NCBI RefSeq assembly: GCF_001424545.1
Contig: NZ_LMQL01000015.1
Span: 1 to 64,000, forward strand
Direction of reading: 5' to 3'
Origin: Ramlibacter sp. Leaf400
GTDB taxonomy: Bacteria; Pseudomonadota; Gammaproteobacteria; Burkholderiales; Burkholderiaceae_C
Length of the DNA: 64,000 nt
The notes below the pieces were generated by a model. That model was not told the DNA's origin. It was given only the letters and a program-made list of their open reading frames with translations, and made no database searches. This document shows positions 52,646 to 60,570 of the stretch, in pieces. Numbering within the stretch: position 1 is the first letter of the stretch; each line of letters begins with the position of its first letter. The translations under genes and the position numbers were made by a program.

Positions 52646-53959
52646 TCACAGGAACTCCACCCGCTCGGCGATCAGCACGTCGTTCGCGACGCGCGAACCG
52701 GTCACCCGCACCCGCCGCCCGTTGCGCAGGTCGGCCGCCGTGCCGTCCTCGAACACCACGCCCGTGCCGCCGGCATCGATGTCCTGGCCCTGGATCCTGA
52801 ACTCCGACGCCGAGCGGAACGAGCTGATGTTGCCGCGGGCGCTGTAGTCGTTGTCGCCGGAGCCGCTGCCGGAATTGCTGCCCGAGCCGCCGCCGTTTCC
52901 GTTGCCGTTCCCATTGCTGTTCCCGTTGCCGTTCCCCGGTTGGGGCTCGGGCGCGACGGGTTCGGGTTCGGGCGCATCGCGCAGCTTCAGCCGGGTGGCG
53001 GCCAGCACGCCGCCGGCCCAGGCGCCGGCCACTTCGACCCGCGCGCCGACGCCCAGGGTCGACAGGCGACCGGTCACCCGCGCCTTCGACGCATCGACCG
53101 CCACGCCGTCGACCTGCATGGCCGCCAGGCTGGTGTAGCGCGTGACCAGGCCTTCCACCGAGATCCGTTCGCCATCGGTCGGCCGCAGCGGGTACCAGGG
53201 CTCCACCTCGGCGCGCGACAGCGGGTCGGCGATCGCGTTGCCGCGGATGCGCACCAGCTGGCCTTCGAGCTGGTCCAGCCGCAGGCCTGCGGCCTCCAGC
53301 AGCGCCGCGATGATGCCGATGCGGCGTCCGCCGATCTGCAGGATCGCCTCGCCGATGTCCACGAATTGCACCGAGCCTGAGAGCACCGGCGTTCCCTCCG
53401 CCGCGAGCCGTTCGATGCGGGAGGCGCGCAGGCCGGGTCCGGATTCCGGCAGGCCGTAGACCTGCACCGGATCGCCCGGCTGCAGATCGTGCAGGGCCAT
53501 CAGCCCGCCGGCGAAGACCGTGGTCGCGTCGATGTAGATCGGTGTGTTCCACACCTTCATGATGCCCAGGCCCGCGTCCACCCATTCGACCGTTCCGCGC
53601 ACGTCGGCGGACGAGAAGACGGTGTTGGCCACGCCCGTCAGCAGGTCGTCGCTGACCAGGCCGCGCACCTGCACGGTCATGCCCAGCTTGAGGGTGTCCG
53701 CATCGACCAGCGTGAGCGCGGCGCGGTCGGTGTCGAAGTGCACGCCGTTGACCAGGATGCTGCCGAAGCCGGTGATCGATCCCACGGCCGCCGACGTGAT
53801 GCCGGTGCCGCCCGATCCCACGCCCTCGCCCGAGATCCCGGTGCCGCCCGAGCCGATGCTGGCGACGTCGCCGAAATCGCCGCCGCCGCCACCGCCCCCG
53901 CCGCAACCGGCAACGACGACAGCCGCCGGCACGGCGGCGATGAGGGTGCGGCGCTTCAT
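52646..53959 (-). CDS. DUF5666 lipoprotein with polyglycine after the lipobox
   Basis: 437 residues. IAAVPAAVVVAGC is the lipoprotein signal, followed by eight glycines and two GSGGTGI repeats. Several ~60-residue beta modules (GSVQFVDIGEAILQIGG..., SVEGLVTRY..., VTGRLSTLGVGARVEVAGA) are DUF5666 OB-like repeats. A Gly/Asn/Ser-rich linker (NGNGNSNGNGNGNG) lies near residue 345. Translationally coupled to the upstream DUF6502 gene by ATGA. Probably outer-membrane or periplasmic; function unknown. Confidence 0.82.
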   Translation of the reverse strand: MKRRTLIAAVPAAVVVAGCGGGGGGGGDFGDVASIGSGGTGISGEGVGSGGTGITSAAVGSITGFGSILVNGVHFDTDRAALTLVDADTLKLGMTVQVRGLVSDDLLTGVANTVFSSADVRGTVEWVDAGLGIMKVWNTPIYIDATTVFAGGLMALHDLQPGDPVQVYGLPESGPGLRASRIERLAAEGTPVLSGSVQFVDIGEAILQIGGRRIGIIAALLEAAGLRLDQLEGQLVRIRGNAIADPLSRAEVEPWYPLRPTDGERISVEGLVTRYTSLAAMQVDGVAVDASKARVTGRLSTLGVGARVEVAGAWAGGVLAATRLKLRDAPEPEPVAPEPQPGNGNGNSNGNGNGNGGGSGSNSGSGSGDNDYSARGNISSFRSASEFRIQGQDIDAGGTGVVFEDGTAADLRNGRRVRVTGSRVANDVLIAERVEFL

Positions 53960-54759
53960 TGCTGCGCCTCCCTCTCCTCGTGGAAGAGATAGACACCCAC
54001 GCGCAACCTGCGCGCGCCCTGGGCTCCGCTGCGCGTGATGGCCTCGCTCAGCTGGCTCACCAGCTCGCGGTGCAGCGTCGACCAGCGCTGGCGCATCAGC
54101 TGGTGCACCGCCTCGCAGTCGGCCTCGCTCAGGCCTTCGGCGAAGACCGCGCGCTCCAGCAGCAGCGGCGCTTCGCCCAGGGCGTTGGAGACTGCCGCCG
54201 CCGCGTGGTCACGCAGGTTGTCGCCGAGGAAGGCGAGGGTGCTCTGGAGGTCCGCCGTGGGCACGAAGCCTTCGGCCGTGAGTTCCACGTGCGTGGGGTC
54301 GACCTTGGAGCACATGCCCAGGCGCGTCAGCTCGTCGAGCACCGCGCGATGGTGCACGTCGCCGCGGCTGGCCTCGCGCGCCACGTCCTCGAACGAAGTG
54401 CCTTCGGCGCCGGCGGCGATCGGCAACCGCAGGAGTGCCGGGTCCTGGCTGGCCAGCTGCAGCCAGCGCGTGAACGTCTTGGCCGCCGCGGACAACTCGG
54501 TGTGCGGCAGCGGATCGGCGGGCCGGCGCACGCGTGCGGTCACGTCCTTGCGATTGAGGCCGGTCGTCACCGCCAGCTGGCTGATGTTCGGTGCCGCGAC
54601 GCCCTGGCGTTGCCACAGGCGAGTCGCTTCCTCCAGCAGGAGGTCCCGCAGCATGCTTTCCAGGTGCGGGTGTTTCAGGCCCATCCCGAGGGCGAGCCGC
54701 ACCAGCGGGCGCATGACGCGCGCGCAGGCGGCTTGGGCCCAGGTCAATCGGTCCTGCAT
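53956..54759 (-). CDS. DUF6502 family protein
   Basis: 267 residues from ATG 54759. ACARVMRPLVRLALGMGLKHPHLESMLRDLLLEEA and an HTH-like QLAVTTGLNRKDVTARV match DUF6502, a putative DNA-binding family. Cytoplasmic. Its TGA overlaps the DUF5666 ATG (ATGA at 53959-53956), so the two products are made together and possibly function together. Confidence 0.8.
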   Translation of the reverse strand: MQDRLTWAQAACARVMRPLVRLALGMGLKHPHLESMLRDLLLEEATRLWQRQGVAAPNISQLAVTTGLNRKDVTARVRRPADPLPHTELSAAAKTFTRWLQLASQDPALLRLPIAAGAEGTSFEDVAREASRGDVHHRAVLDELTRLGMCSKVDPTHVELTAEGFVPTADLQSTLAFLGDNLRDHAAAAVSNALGEAPLLLERAVFAEGLSEADCEAVHQLMRQRWSTLHRELVSQLSEAITRSGAQGARRLRVGVYLFHEEREAQQ

Positions 54760-54895
54760 CGTGTTCCGTTTCGCGTTTGCACCATTGTTCCGGGATGCGC
54801 AGGCGCCGTGAGCGTTTTTCCCATGCCGGTGACCCCGACGGGCCATCGAATAGTCCGAATGGGCCACGTGCCGCCGGGAACAGCCGAGCCAGGAT

Positions 54896-55474
54896 TCAGG
54901 CGGATGGGTAGTCATGCAGTACCTCGTAGCCGCGCGCAGGCACGCTGCGCACGAGCACATAGCCCCGGTCCACCGGCCAGAGCGGCGACGGCGAGGGCGG
55001 ATCGGCAGGGGGCTTCGCACCGGACGCGCGGCGAGCCAGCGTGATGTGCGGCCGGAACGGACGCGATTCCACCGGCCACTCCAGTGCGCGCAGCGCCTGC
55101 GCCAGCGCGGCATGCAGGCGTTGCAGCGGTGGCGGCGCCTGGAGCTCCAGCACCGCGAGGCCGCCGTGCCAGCAGGTGGCGCGGGCCGTCTCCAGTTCGA
55201 GGAAGTGAGGCTCGCAGGGGACGGTGAGCGCGGCGCGCAACTGCTCCACGCGGGCCTGCGGCACCTGGCCGAGGAAGTGCAGCGTGACATGGAGGCGCTC
55301 CGCGGCGACGAGGGCCGCGTGCTGTGGCCACAGCACGCGCGCCTGGATCGCCTGCAGGGCTTGCCGCACGCGCTCGGGCGGCCAGAGCGCCAGGAACAGG
55401 CGGACGCTGGGCGGCTTGCGGCTTTTCGCCGAAGTAAAGGCCGCCACGGATGAGTCCACAAGCTGAGCTCCCAT
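54896..55474 (-). CDS. 2'-5' RNA ligase / cyclic phosphodiesterase (ThpR-like)
   Basis: 192 residues from ATG 55474; an ATG at 55495 is an alternative. The two 2H-phosphoesterase motifs are LHVTLHFLG (H62-x-T64) and RPHITLARR (H143-x-T145). ThpR-type enzymes hydrolyse RNA 2',3'-cyclic phosphates in the cytoplasm. The start is divergent from the gene at 55522. Confidence 0.85.
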   Translation of the reverse strand: MGAQLVDSSVAAFTSAKSRKPPSVRLFLALWPPERVRQALQAIQARVLWPQHAALVAAERLHVTLHFLGQVPQARVEQLRAALTVPCEPHFLELETARATCWHGGLAVLELQAPPPLQRLHAALAQALRALEWPVESRPFRPHITLARRASGAKPPADPPSPSPLWPVDRGYVLVRSVPARGYEVLHDYPSA

Positions 55475-55521
55475 TGGTAGAGTTCGCTCCTTCATGCCAG
55501 CCGAGCACGTTCCGAACCCCG

Positions 55522-55896
55522 ATGCGGCCTGACCTGCCCCAGGACCTGCGGCGGTTCATCCTCACCAGCATCCCGTCGGTGCCTTACCTCGAGGCGGTTC
55601 TGCTGCTGCGCGCCGAACCGCAGCGCAGGTGGGGTCCGGCCGACGCGGCCCGGCGCCTGTACCTGCCCGAGCAGCGCACCGCCGAGCTGCTGGCCGAGCT
55701 GGTCAGCGCCGGGGTCGCCCGCACGGAGCCGGAGGGCGCCTGCTACGGTCCCACCGAAGAGCTGGCCGCGATCCTCGACCGCCTGGCCGCGCACTACGCC
55801 ATCGACCTCGTGGGCGTCAGTGACCTCATCCATTCGCGCGTCGACAAGAAAGCGCAGCAGTTCGCGGACGCGTTCCGAATCCGAAAGGACACCTGA
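55522..55896 (+). CDS. Hypothetical winged-helix-like protein
   Basis: 124 residues from ATG 55522. EAVLLLRAEPQRRWGPADAARRLYLPEQRTAELLAELVSAGVAR looks like a winged-helix fold, as in MarR/ArsR regulators without a named match. It heads a three-gene run with two small membrane proteins (the next starts 1 bp after its stop), so it could regulate or act with them. Confidence 0.6.
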   Translation: MRPDLPQDLRRFILTSIPSVPYLEAVLLLRAEPQRRWGPADAARRLYLPEQRTAELLAELVSAGVARTEPEGACYGPTEELAAILDRLAAHYAIDLVGVSDLIHSRVDKKAQQFADAFRIRKDT

Positions 55897-55897
55897 G

Positions 55898-56158
55898 ATG
55901 GCCGCCGTCGTGTATTTCCTGTGCGCCCTCACCAGCCTCACCTGCTTCGTGCTGCTGTTCCGCGCCTGGCGCAGCAGCCGCGTGCGCCTGCTGTTCTGGA
56001 GCGCGCTGTGCTTTGCCGGCATGACGATCAACAACACGCTGCTGGTGCTGGACAAGGTGGTGTACCCGACCGAGGTCGACCTGAGCACCTGGCGCCTGGC
56101 GATGGCGTTGGTGGCGGTGGGGCTGCTCGTTTTCGGGCTGGTGTGGGAGGAGGAATAG
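55898..56158 (+). CDS. Small membrane protein (DUF5985-like)
   Basis: 86 residues, three hydrophobic segments (AAVVYFLCALTSLTCFVLLF, LLFWSALCFAGMTI, LAMALVAVGLLVFGLV). The motif RAWRSSRVRLLFWSALCFAG resembles the next gene's RFWRSTRDTFFLYFALSFW, so the two are paralogues. GAAAGGA lies upstream. Role unknown; possibly a sensor or anchor in the inner membrane. Confidence 0.72.
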   Translation: MAAVVYFLCALTSLTCFVLLFRAWRSSRVRLLFWSALCFAGMTINNTLLVLDKVVYPTEVDLSTWRLAMALVAVGLLVFGLVWEEE

Positions 56159-56161
56159 CAC

Positions 56162-56416
56162 ATGAACCAGATGCTCATGGGAGGGATCGTCGTTGCATCC
56201 TTTGTCGCGGGGCTGTTCTTCTTCCGCTTCTGGCGCAGCACGCGGGACACGTTCTTCCTGTACTTCGCGCTGTCGTTCTGGATCGAGGCGGCCAACCGCA
56301 TCGCGCTGGGCCTGACGGTGGCCAGCGAACTCGAGCCGGTCTTCTATCTCGTGCGCGTGATCGCCTATGGCTTGATCGTGGTGGCCATCCTCCAGAAGAA
56401 CCGCAAGCGTTCCTGA
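56162..56416 (+). CDS. Small membrane protein (DUF5985-like), paralogue
   Basis: 84 residues with three membrane segments, starting 3 bp after the previous gene. Shares the R-x-W-R-S-[ST]-R segment and overall length with it. Likely forms a hetero-oligomer with its neighbour; inferred from tandem placement only. Convergent with the phosphatidyltransferase gene, 3 bp apart. Confidence 0.72.
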   Translation: MNQMLMGGIVVASFVAGLFFFRFWRSTRDTFFLYFALSFWIEAANRIALGLTVASELEPVFYLVRVIAYGLIVVAILQKNRKRS

Positions 56417-56419
56417 CGC

Positions 56420-57046
56420 TCAGAACTTGGGAATCCGCAGCGTCTTGCTGATCATCAGGCTGCCCGACAGCACGAACAGCAGTGCCATCGGGTGCAGCGT
56501 CCAGGGGCCCAGGGCCACCGCCCCGCCGTACAGCGCATCACCGATGCGGTCCTGCCAGGCGGCGAAGGCCAGCACGCCGGTGAGCAGCACGCTGGTCGGG
56601 ATCGGCGTGCCCTCGAAATAGGCCACCTTGCCGGTGCCGGCCGCCAGGTTTTCGGCGGTGACGTTGAAGCGCGCCAGCCGGCTCACGCCGCAGCAGACGA
56701 AATAGATCAAGGCGGCGGCGTCCCAGCCGCCCTGCATCCCGGCGGCAAAGCCCAGCGCCGCCGGCGCCACGCCGAAGGAGATCACGTCGGAAAGCGAATC
56801 GAGCTCGCGGCCGAGGGCCGAATGCTGGTGCCGCGCGCGGGCGATGCGGCCATCCAGCACGTCGAAGGCGAAGGCCGCCGGGGCGAGGGCGGCGGAGTAC
56901 ATGAAATGCACCATGTCGCCGGAGGCCAGGTACAGCATCGCCAGGAACACGGCGCCCACGCCGCAGGCCGCGTTGCCCAGGGTGAAGAAGTCCGCGAGAT
57001 GGAACTCTCGCAGCATCGAGAAATGGCGGGGGGCGGTCTGTTGCAT
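56420..57046 (-). CDS. CDP-alcohol phosphatidyltransferase (PssA-like)
   Basis: 208 residues from ATG 57046; ATGs at 57073 and 57088 are alternatives. The class-I CDP-AP motif is complete: D62..D65-G-x2-A-R-x8-G79-x3-D83-x3-D87. Five to six membrane segments surround it. The similarity favours CDP-diacylglycerol-serine phosphatidyltransferase, but the acceptor alcohol cannot be proven by sequence. Confidence 0.85.
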   Translation of the reverse strand: MQQTAPRHFSMLREFHLADFFTLGNAACGVGAVFLAMLYLASGDMVHFMYSAALAPAAFAFDVLDGRIARARHQHSALGRELDSLSDVISFGVAPAALGFAAGMQGGWDAAALIYFVCCGVSRLARFNVTAENLAAGTGKVAYFEGTPIPTSVLLTGVLAFAAWQDRIGDALYGGAVALGPWTLHPMALLFVLSGSLMISKTLRIPKF

Positions 57047-57156
57047 GGCGGGGGCCCGGAGGATGTGCTGCATCTTGGGCCCGGCCATGGGAAAGCCCGG
57101 TCGTCCCCGGGCCCCGCGCGCTGTCGGCTGTGTCCGACGAGCCGCGGCTCTTCGGT

Positions 57157-58275
57157 TTACTGGCGGATCTTGCCGGCGCCGCTGATGATGGACAGCTCGA
57201 CGAAGCGCGAACCGGTGCGCACGCCCGGCTTGAAGCCGACCATGTAGCCGCCCAGGTCGAAGCGCTCCATGCCTTCCAGCGCGGTGACGATGCCTTCGCG
57301 CGTGGGCCGCGCGCCCTGGCGGCGCACCGCCTCCACGATCACCTTGCCGGTGATGAAGCCTTCCATCATCGCGTAGCTGACCGGCACCTCCAGGTTGGCC
57401 GTCTTGGCCGTCGTCAGGTCGACGAACTCCTTGGCGATGCGGCTGGAGATCTTGTACGGGCTGGGCGTCACCTGCGCGATGGCCACGCCCTGCATCTGCT
57501 CCTCCGACAGGCGCTTGGACAGCTGCTCGATGTCGGCGCCGGAGTGCGCGAAGAGCTGGGCGCCGCCGCCGGAGCCGCGGTACTGCTCGATGAAGCCGGC
57601 CGCCGCCGCGCCGGTGGCCACCAGCAGGATGGCCTGGGGCTTGCTCTTCAGGAACGCGTCGACCGCCGGCGTGACGGACGCGGTGCCGGCCGCGTACGAG
57701 GCCTTGGATGCGATCCTGGCCTTGGCCTTGGTGGCGGCTTCCTCGGCGGCCGCGATCAGCGCCGGCGCGCCGGGGCCGTCTTCGTACAGCAGGCCCAGCT
57801 GGGTGATGCCGATGGTGGCCAGGTGTTCGGTGAGCTTGTTCAGCTCGTCGCGCAAACCAGCGCGCACGTTGTACATCCAGGGCGAGTCCGGCCGGATCTC
57901 CGCGGTGCGGTAGCCCACCAGCGGGATGCGGTCCTTCTCCAGCAGGCCCGACTGCACCAGGTCGCCGACGTTGCGGCTGCCGAAGTAGCCGGCCAGCACC
58001 ATGGGCTTGTTCTCCGCCAGCAGCTGGCGGGTGGCCGCGAGCGTGTCCTCGGGCCGGCCGCCGTCGTCCTTGCGCACCAGGCTGAATGTGTGGCCGTTGA
58101 CGCCGCCGGCCTTGTTGACGCTGTCGAAGACCAGCTGCATGCCGGTGGCGTAGGCGCGGCCCTGGCTGGCCTCCATGCCCGACATCGGTCCGACCTGGCC
58201 GACGACGACCTGGGCGGCGTGGGCGAGGGGGGTGGCCAGGGCAAGGGCCGTGGCGAGGGCGGGCAGGGTTCTCAT
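57157..58275 (-). CDS. Branched-chain-type ABC substrate-binding protein (orphan)
   Basis: 372 residues from ATG 58275, with GGAGAG 6 bases upstream. The signal peptide ends at AHAAQ (~residue 20). VVVGQVGPMSGMEASQGRAYATGMQLVFDSVNKAGGVNG is the LivK-type opening. No permease or ATPase gene is adjacent, so it is an orphan receptor that may serve the transporter at 25848-30670. Divergent from the MFS gene. Confidence 0.87.
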   Translation of the reverse strand: MRTLPALATALALATPLAHAAQVVVGQVGPMSGMEASQGRAYATGMQLVFDSVNKAGGVNGHTFSLVRKDDGGRPEDTLAATRQLLAENKPMVLAGYFGSRNVGDLVQSGLLEKDRIPLVGYRTAEIRPDSPWMYNVRAGLRDELNKLTEHLATIGITQLGLLYEDGPGAPALIAAAEEAATKAKARIASKASYAAGTASVTPAVDAFLKSKPQAILLVATGAAAAGFIEQYRGSGGGAQLFAHSGADIEQLSKRLSEEQMQGVAIAQVTPSPYKISSRIAKEFVDLTTAKTANLEVPVSYAMMEGFITGKVIVEAVRRQGARPTREGIVTALEGMERFDLGGYMVGFKPGVRTGSRFVELSIISGAGKIRQ

Positions 58276-58350
58276 CGTTCTCTCCATCGGTGACAGCGGA
58301 CGCCACCATACCAAAGCTCAACAATTGAACATCGTGGAAAGTTCGTGGGT

Positions 58351-58363
58351 CACCAAGTTGGTG
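58351..58363. promoter_or_regulatory. Inverted repeat in divergent promoter
   Basis: CACCAA-G-TTGGTG is a perfect 6-bp palindrome with 1-bp centre, 35 bp before the MFS start and 76 bp before the binding-protein start, in a relatively AT-rich divergent gap. Possible operator for an unidentified regulator; no regulator gene is adjacent. Confidence 0.35.
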
Positions 58364-58397
58364 CGGATTTTGTCGCAACGGTGTCCAATCAGGCCCC

Positions 58398-59660
58398 ATG
58401 ACGCGCACCGCCATCCTGTCGGCACCCCGATCCCCCGCGCACGCCGTCGAATCGCCCTATGCCTGGATGCGCCTGGCGCTGTCGCTGCTGCTGATGACGA
58501 TCGGCGGCTCCGGCATGTACGCGGTGGCCGTCGTGCTGCCGGCGATCCAGTCGGAGTTCGCCGTCGACCGCGGCGCGGCCTCGCTGCCCTACACGGCCAC
58601 CATGATCGGCTTCGGTCTGGGTGGCGTGCTGATGGGGCGGCTGGCCGACCGCTTCGGCGTGATGGTGCCGGTGGCCCTGGGCGGCGCGGCGCTGGGCGCG
58701 GGTTTCATCGGCGCGGGGATGGCGCCGGACCTCTGGTCGTTCGGCCTGGTGCAGGGCCTGCTGATCGGCCTGCTGGGCACTTCGGCCACCTTCGCGCCGC
58801 TGGTGTCGGACACCTCGCAGTGGTTCGACCGTCGGCGCGGAACGGCGCTGGCCATCTGCATGAGCGGCAACTACGTGGCCGGCGCGCTGTGGCCGCCGGT
58901 GATGCAGCACTTCATCGACGCGGTGGGCTGGCGCCAGACCTACGTGGGCATCGGCGTGTTCTGCCTGGCCACCATCCTGCCGCTCGCCTGGTTCCTGCGG
59001 CCCCGGCCCCCCGTGCTCGCCGCGACGCCCGGGGCAGGCGCGGCAACGGGCATCACGCGCGACACCAGCCGGCCGATGGGCCTGAGCCCCGCGGCCGCCC
59101 AGGCCCTGCTGTGCGTGGCCGGCGTGGCCTGCTGCGTGGCCATGTCGATGCCGCAGGTGCACATCGTGGCGTACTGCTCGGACCTGGGCTTCGGCGCGGC
59201 GCGCGGCGCCGAGATGCTGGCGCTGATGCTGGGGCTGGGCATCGTGAGCCGGCTGGTCTCGGGCTGGATCTCCGACCGCATCGGCGGGCTGCGCACGCTG
59301 CTGCTCGGGTCCATCCTGCAGGGCGTGGCGCTGCTGATGTTCCTGCCCTCCGAGGGGCTGGTGTCGCTGTACCTGGTGTCGGCCATGTTCGGCCTGTTCC
59401 AGGGCGGCATCGTCCCGGCCTACGCGCTCATCGTGCGCGAGCACTTCTCGCCGGCCGAGGCCGGTGCGCGCGTGGGCACCGTGCTGATGGCCACGCTGTT
59501 CGGCATGGCGCTGGGCGGCTGGATGTCGGGCGCGGTGTTCGACCTCACGGGGTCCTACCGCGCGGCCTTCCTCAACGGCATCGCCTGGAACGCGCTCAAC
59601 CTGGCGATCGTGCTGTACCTGCTCTACCGGGTGAGGTCCAGCTCCAGCAGCACGGGCTGA
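58398..59660 (+). CDS. MFS transporter (monocarboxylate porter-like)
   Basis: 420 residues, about 12 membrane segments. YTATMIGFGLGGVLMGRLADRFGVM is the motif between segments 2 and 3, SRLVSGWISDRIGG is the matching motif in the second half. The signature resembles the oxalate/formate and monocarboxylate porter families. Probably carries an organic acid. The last 37 bp overlap the convergent EEP gene. Confidence 0.87.
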   Translation: MTRTAILSAPRSPAHAVESPYAWMRLALSLLLMTIGGSGMYAVAVVLPAIQSEFAVDRGAASLPYTATMIGFGLGGVLMGRLADRFGVMVPVALGGAALGAGFIGAGMAPDLWSFGLVQGLLIGLLGTSATFAPLVSDTSQWFDRRRGTALAICMSGNYVAGALWPPVMQHFIDAVGWRQTYVGIGVFCLATILPLAWFLRPRPPVLAATPGAGAATGITRDTSRPMGLSPAAAQALLCVAGVACCVAMSMPQVHIVAYCSDLGFGAARGAEMLALMLGLGIVSRLVSGWISDRIGGLRTLLLGSILQGVALLMFLPSEGLVSLYLVSAMFGLFQGGIVPAYALIVREHFSPAEAGARVGTVLMATLFGMALGGWMSGAVFDLTGSYRAAFLNGIAWNALNLAIVLYLLYRVRSSSSSTG

Positions 59661-60481
59661 TGGTCCGAGGCCTGCACCTGCAGGTCGACCTCCAGCCGGC
59701 GCACGCGGGGCGCGAGGTCCTCCGACACGAAGCAGAAATCGAAGGCGGACGACCGGTGGTGCCACTGCGCATGGTCGTACAGGCCGACGGTCTTGGCGTG
59801 CGGCTGGTTGGGGTGGGCGCAGGTCCACGCGTCCACCCAGCGCGGCGCGCCGCCCAGCGGCGCCTGCAGCCTGGCGATCTGCGGGTCCGAAGCATCGCAG
59901 TTGAAGTCCCCCGTGAGCACCGCCCGCGGGCCGCGCGGTCGCGGCTCGAAGGGACCGTCTTGCTTGCCCGGCCGCCCGGGGTGGGGATGCGCCGCCGCCT
60001 CCTCCTGCAGGTGGCGCAAGGCGTCCACCTGCGCCGCGCGCTGCAGGGCGGAGTAGTACTCCAGGTGGGTCGTCATGAGGCGCAGCGGGCCGCCGGGCGC
60101 GTCGACCACGACCTCCAGCGCCATCCTCGGCATGCTGTGGTGCTGCGGGTCGGGCGGGCCGGGCAGGCGGTGCCGCAGCACCTGCAGCGGCGGCTGCCGG
60201 CAAAGGACCATGTTGCCGAAGCGCTGGCGACCCAGCCCCGGCGTCCAGCGCTCCACGGCCACGCCGTCGACCGCATGGAAGTCCGGCAGCAGCCGGGCCA
60301 GCTCGGCGAACTGGTCGACGCCCGCGGGCAGGCCTTGCAGGCCGGGATAGTTGTCCGCGATCTCCTGCAGGCACAGGACGTCAAAAGGCGCCCAGCGCCT
60401 GGCAACGTCGACGATGCGGGCCAGGTCCACTCGGCCGTCGACGCCGCGGCCCCACTGGACGTTCCAGGTGATCACGATCAT
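59624..60481 (-). CDS. Endonuclease/exonuclease/phosphatase (EEP) family protein
   Basis: 285 residues from ATG 60481, with GGGGGAA upstream. EEP motifs: ITWNVQWG (Asn), VLCLQEI (metal Glu), GDFNCD (Asp/Asn), and C-terminal SDHQPV (catalytic His). No signal peptide. Substrate could be nucleic acid, phosphoinositide-like lipid or other phosphodiester. Convergent with the MFS gene. Confidence 0.85.
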   Translation of the reverse strand: MIVITWNVQWGRGVDGRVDLARIVDVARRWAPFDVLCLQEIADNYPGLQGLPAGVDQFAELARLLPDFHAVDGVAVERWTPGLGRQRFGNMVLCRQPPLQVLRHRLPGPPDPQHHSMPRMALEVVVDAPGGPLRLMTTHLEYYSALQRAAQVDALRHLQEEAAAHPHPGRPGKQDGPFEPRPRGPRAVLTGDFNCDASDPQIARLQAPLGGAPRWVDAWTCAHPNQPHAKTVGLYDHAQWHHRSSAFDFCFVSEDLAPRVRRLEVDLQVQASDHQPVLLELDLTR

Positions 60482-60570
60482 GGGCAGTTCCCCCGTGCGG
60501 CCAGTGTAGGCAGGCGCGGGTGACCGGAAGCGGGCCGCCCGCAAGGATGGGTTGCTATAGTGCCCCGCCC

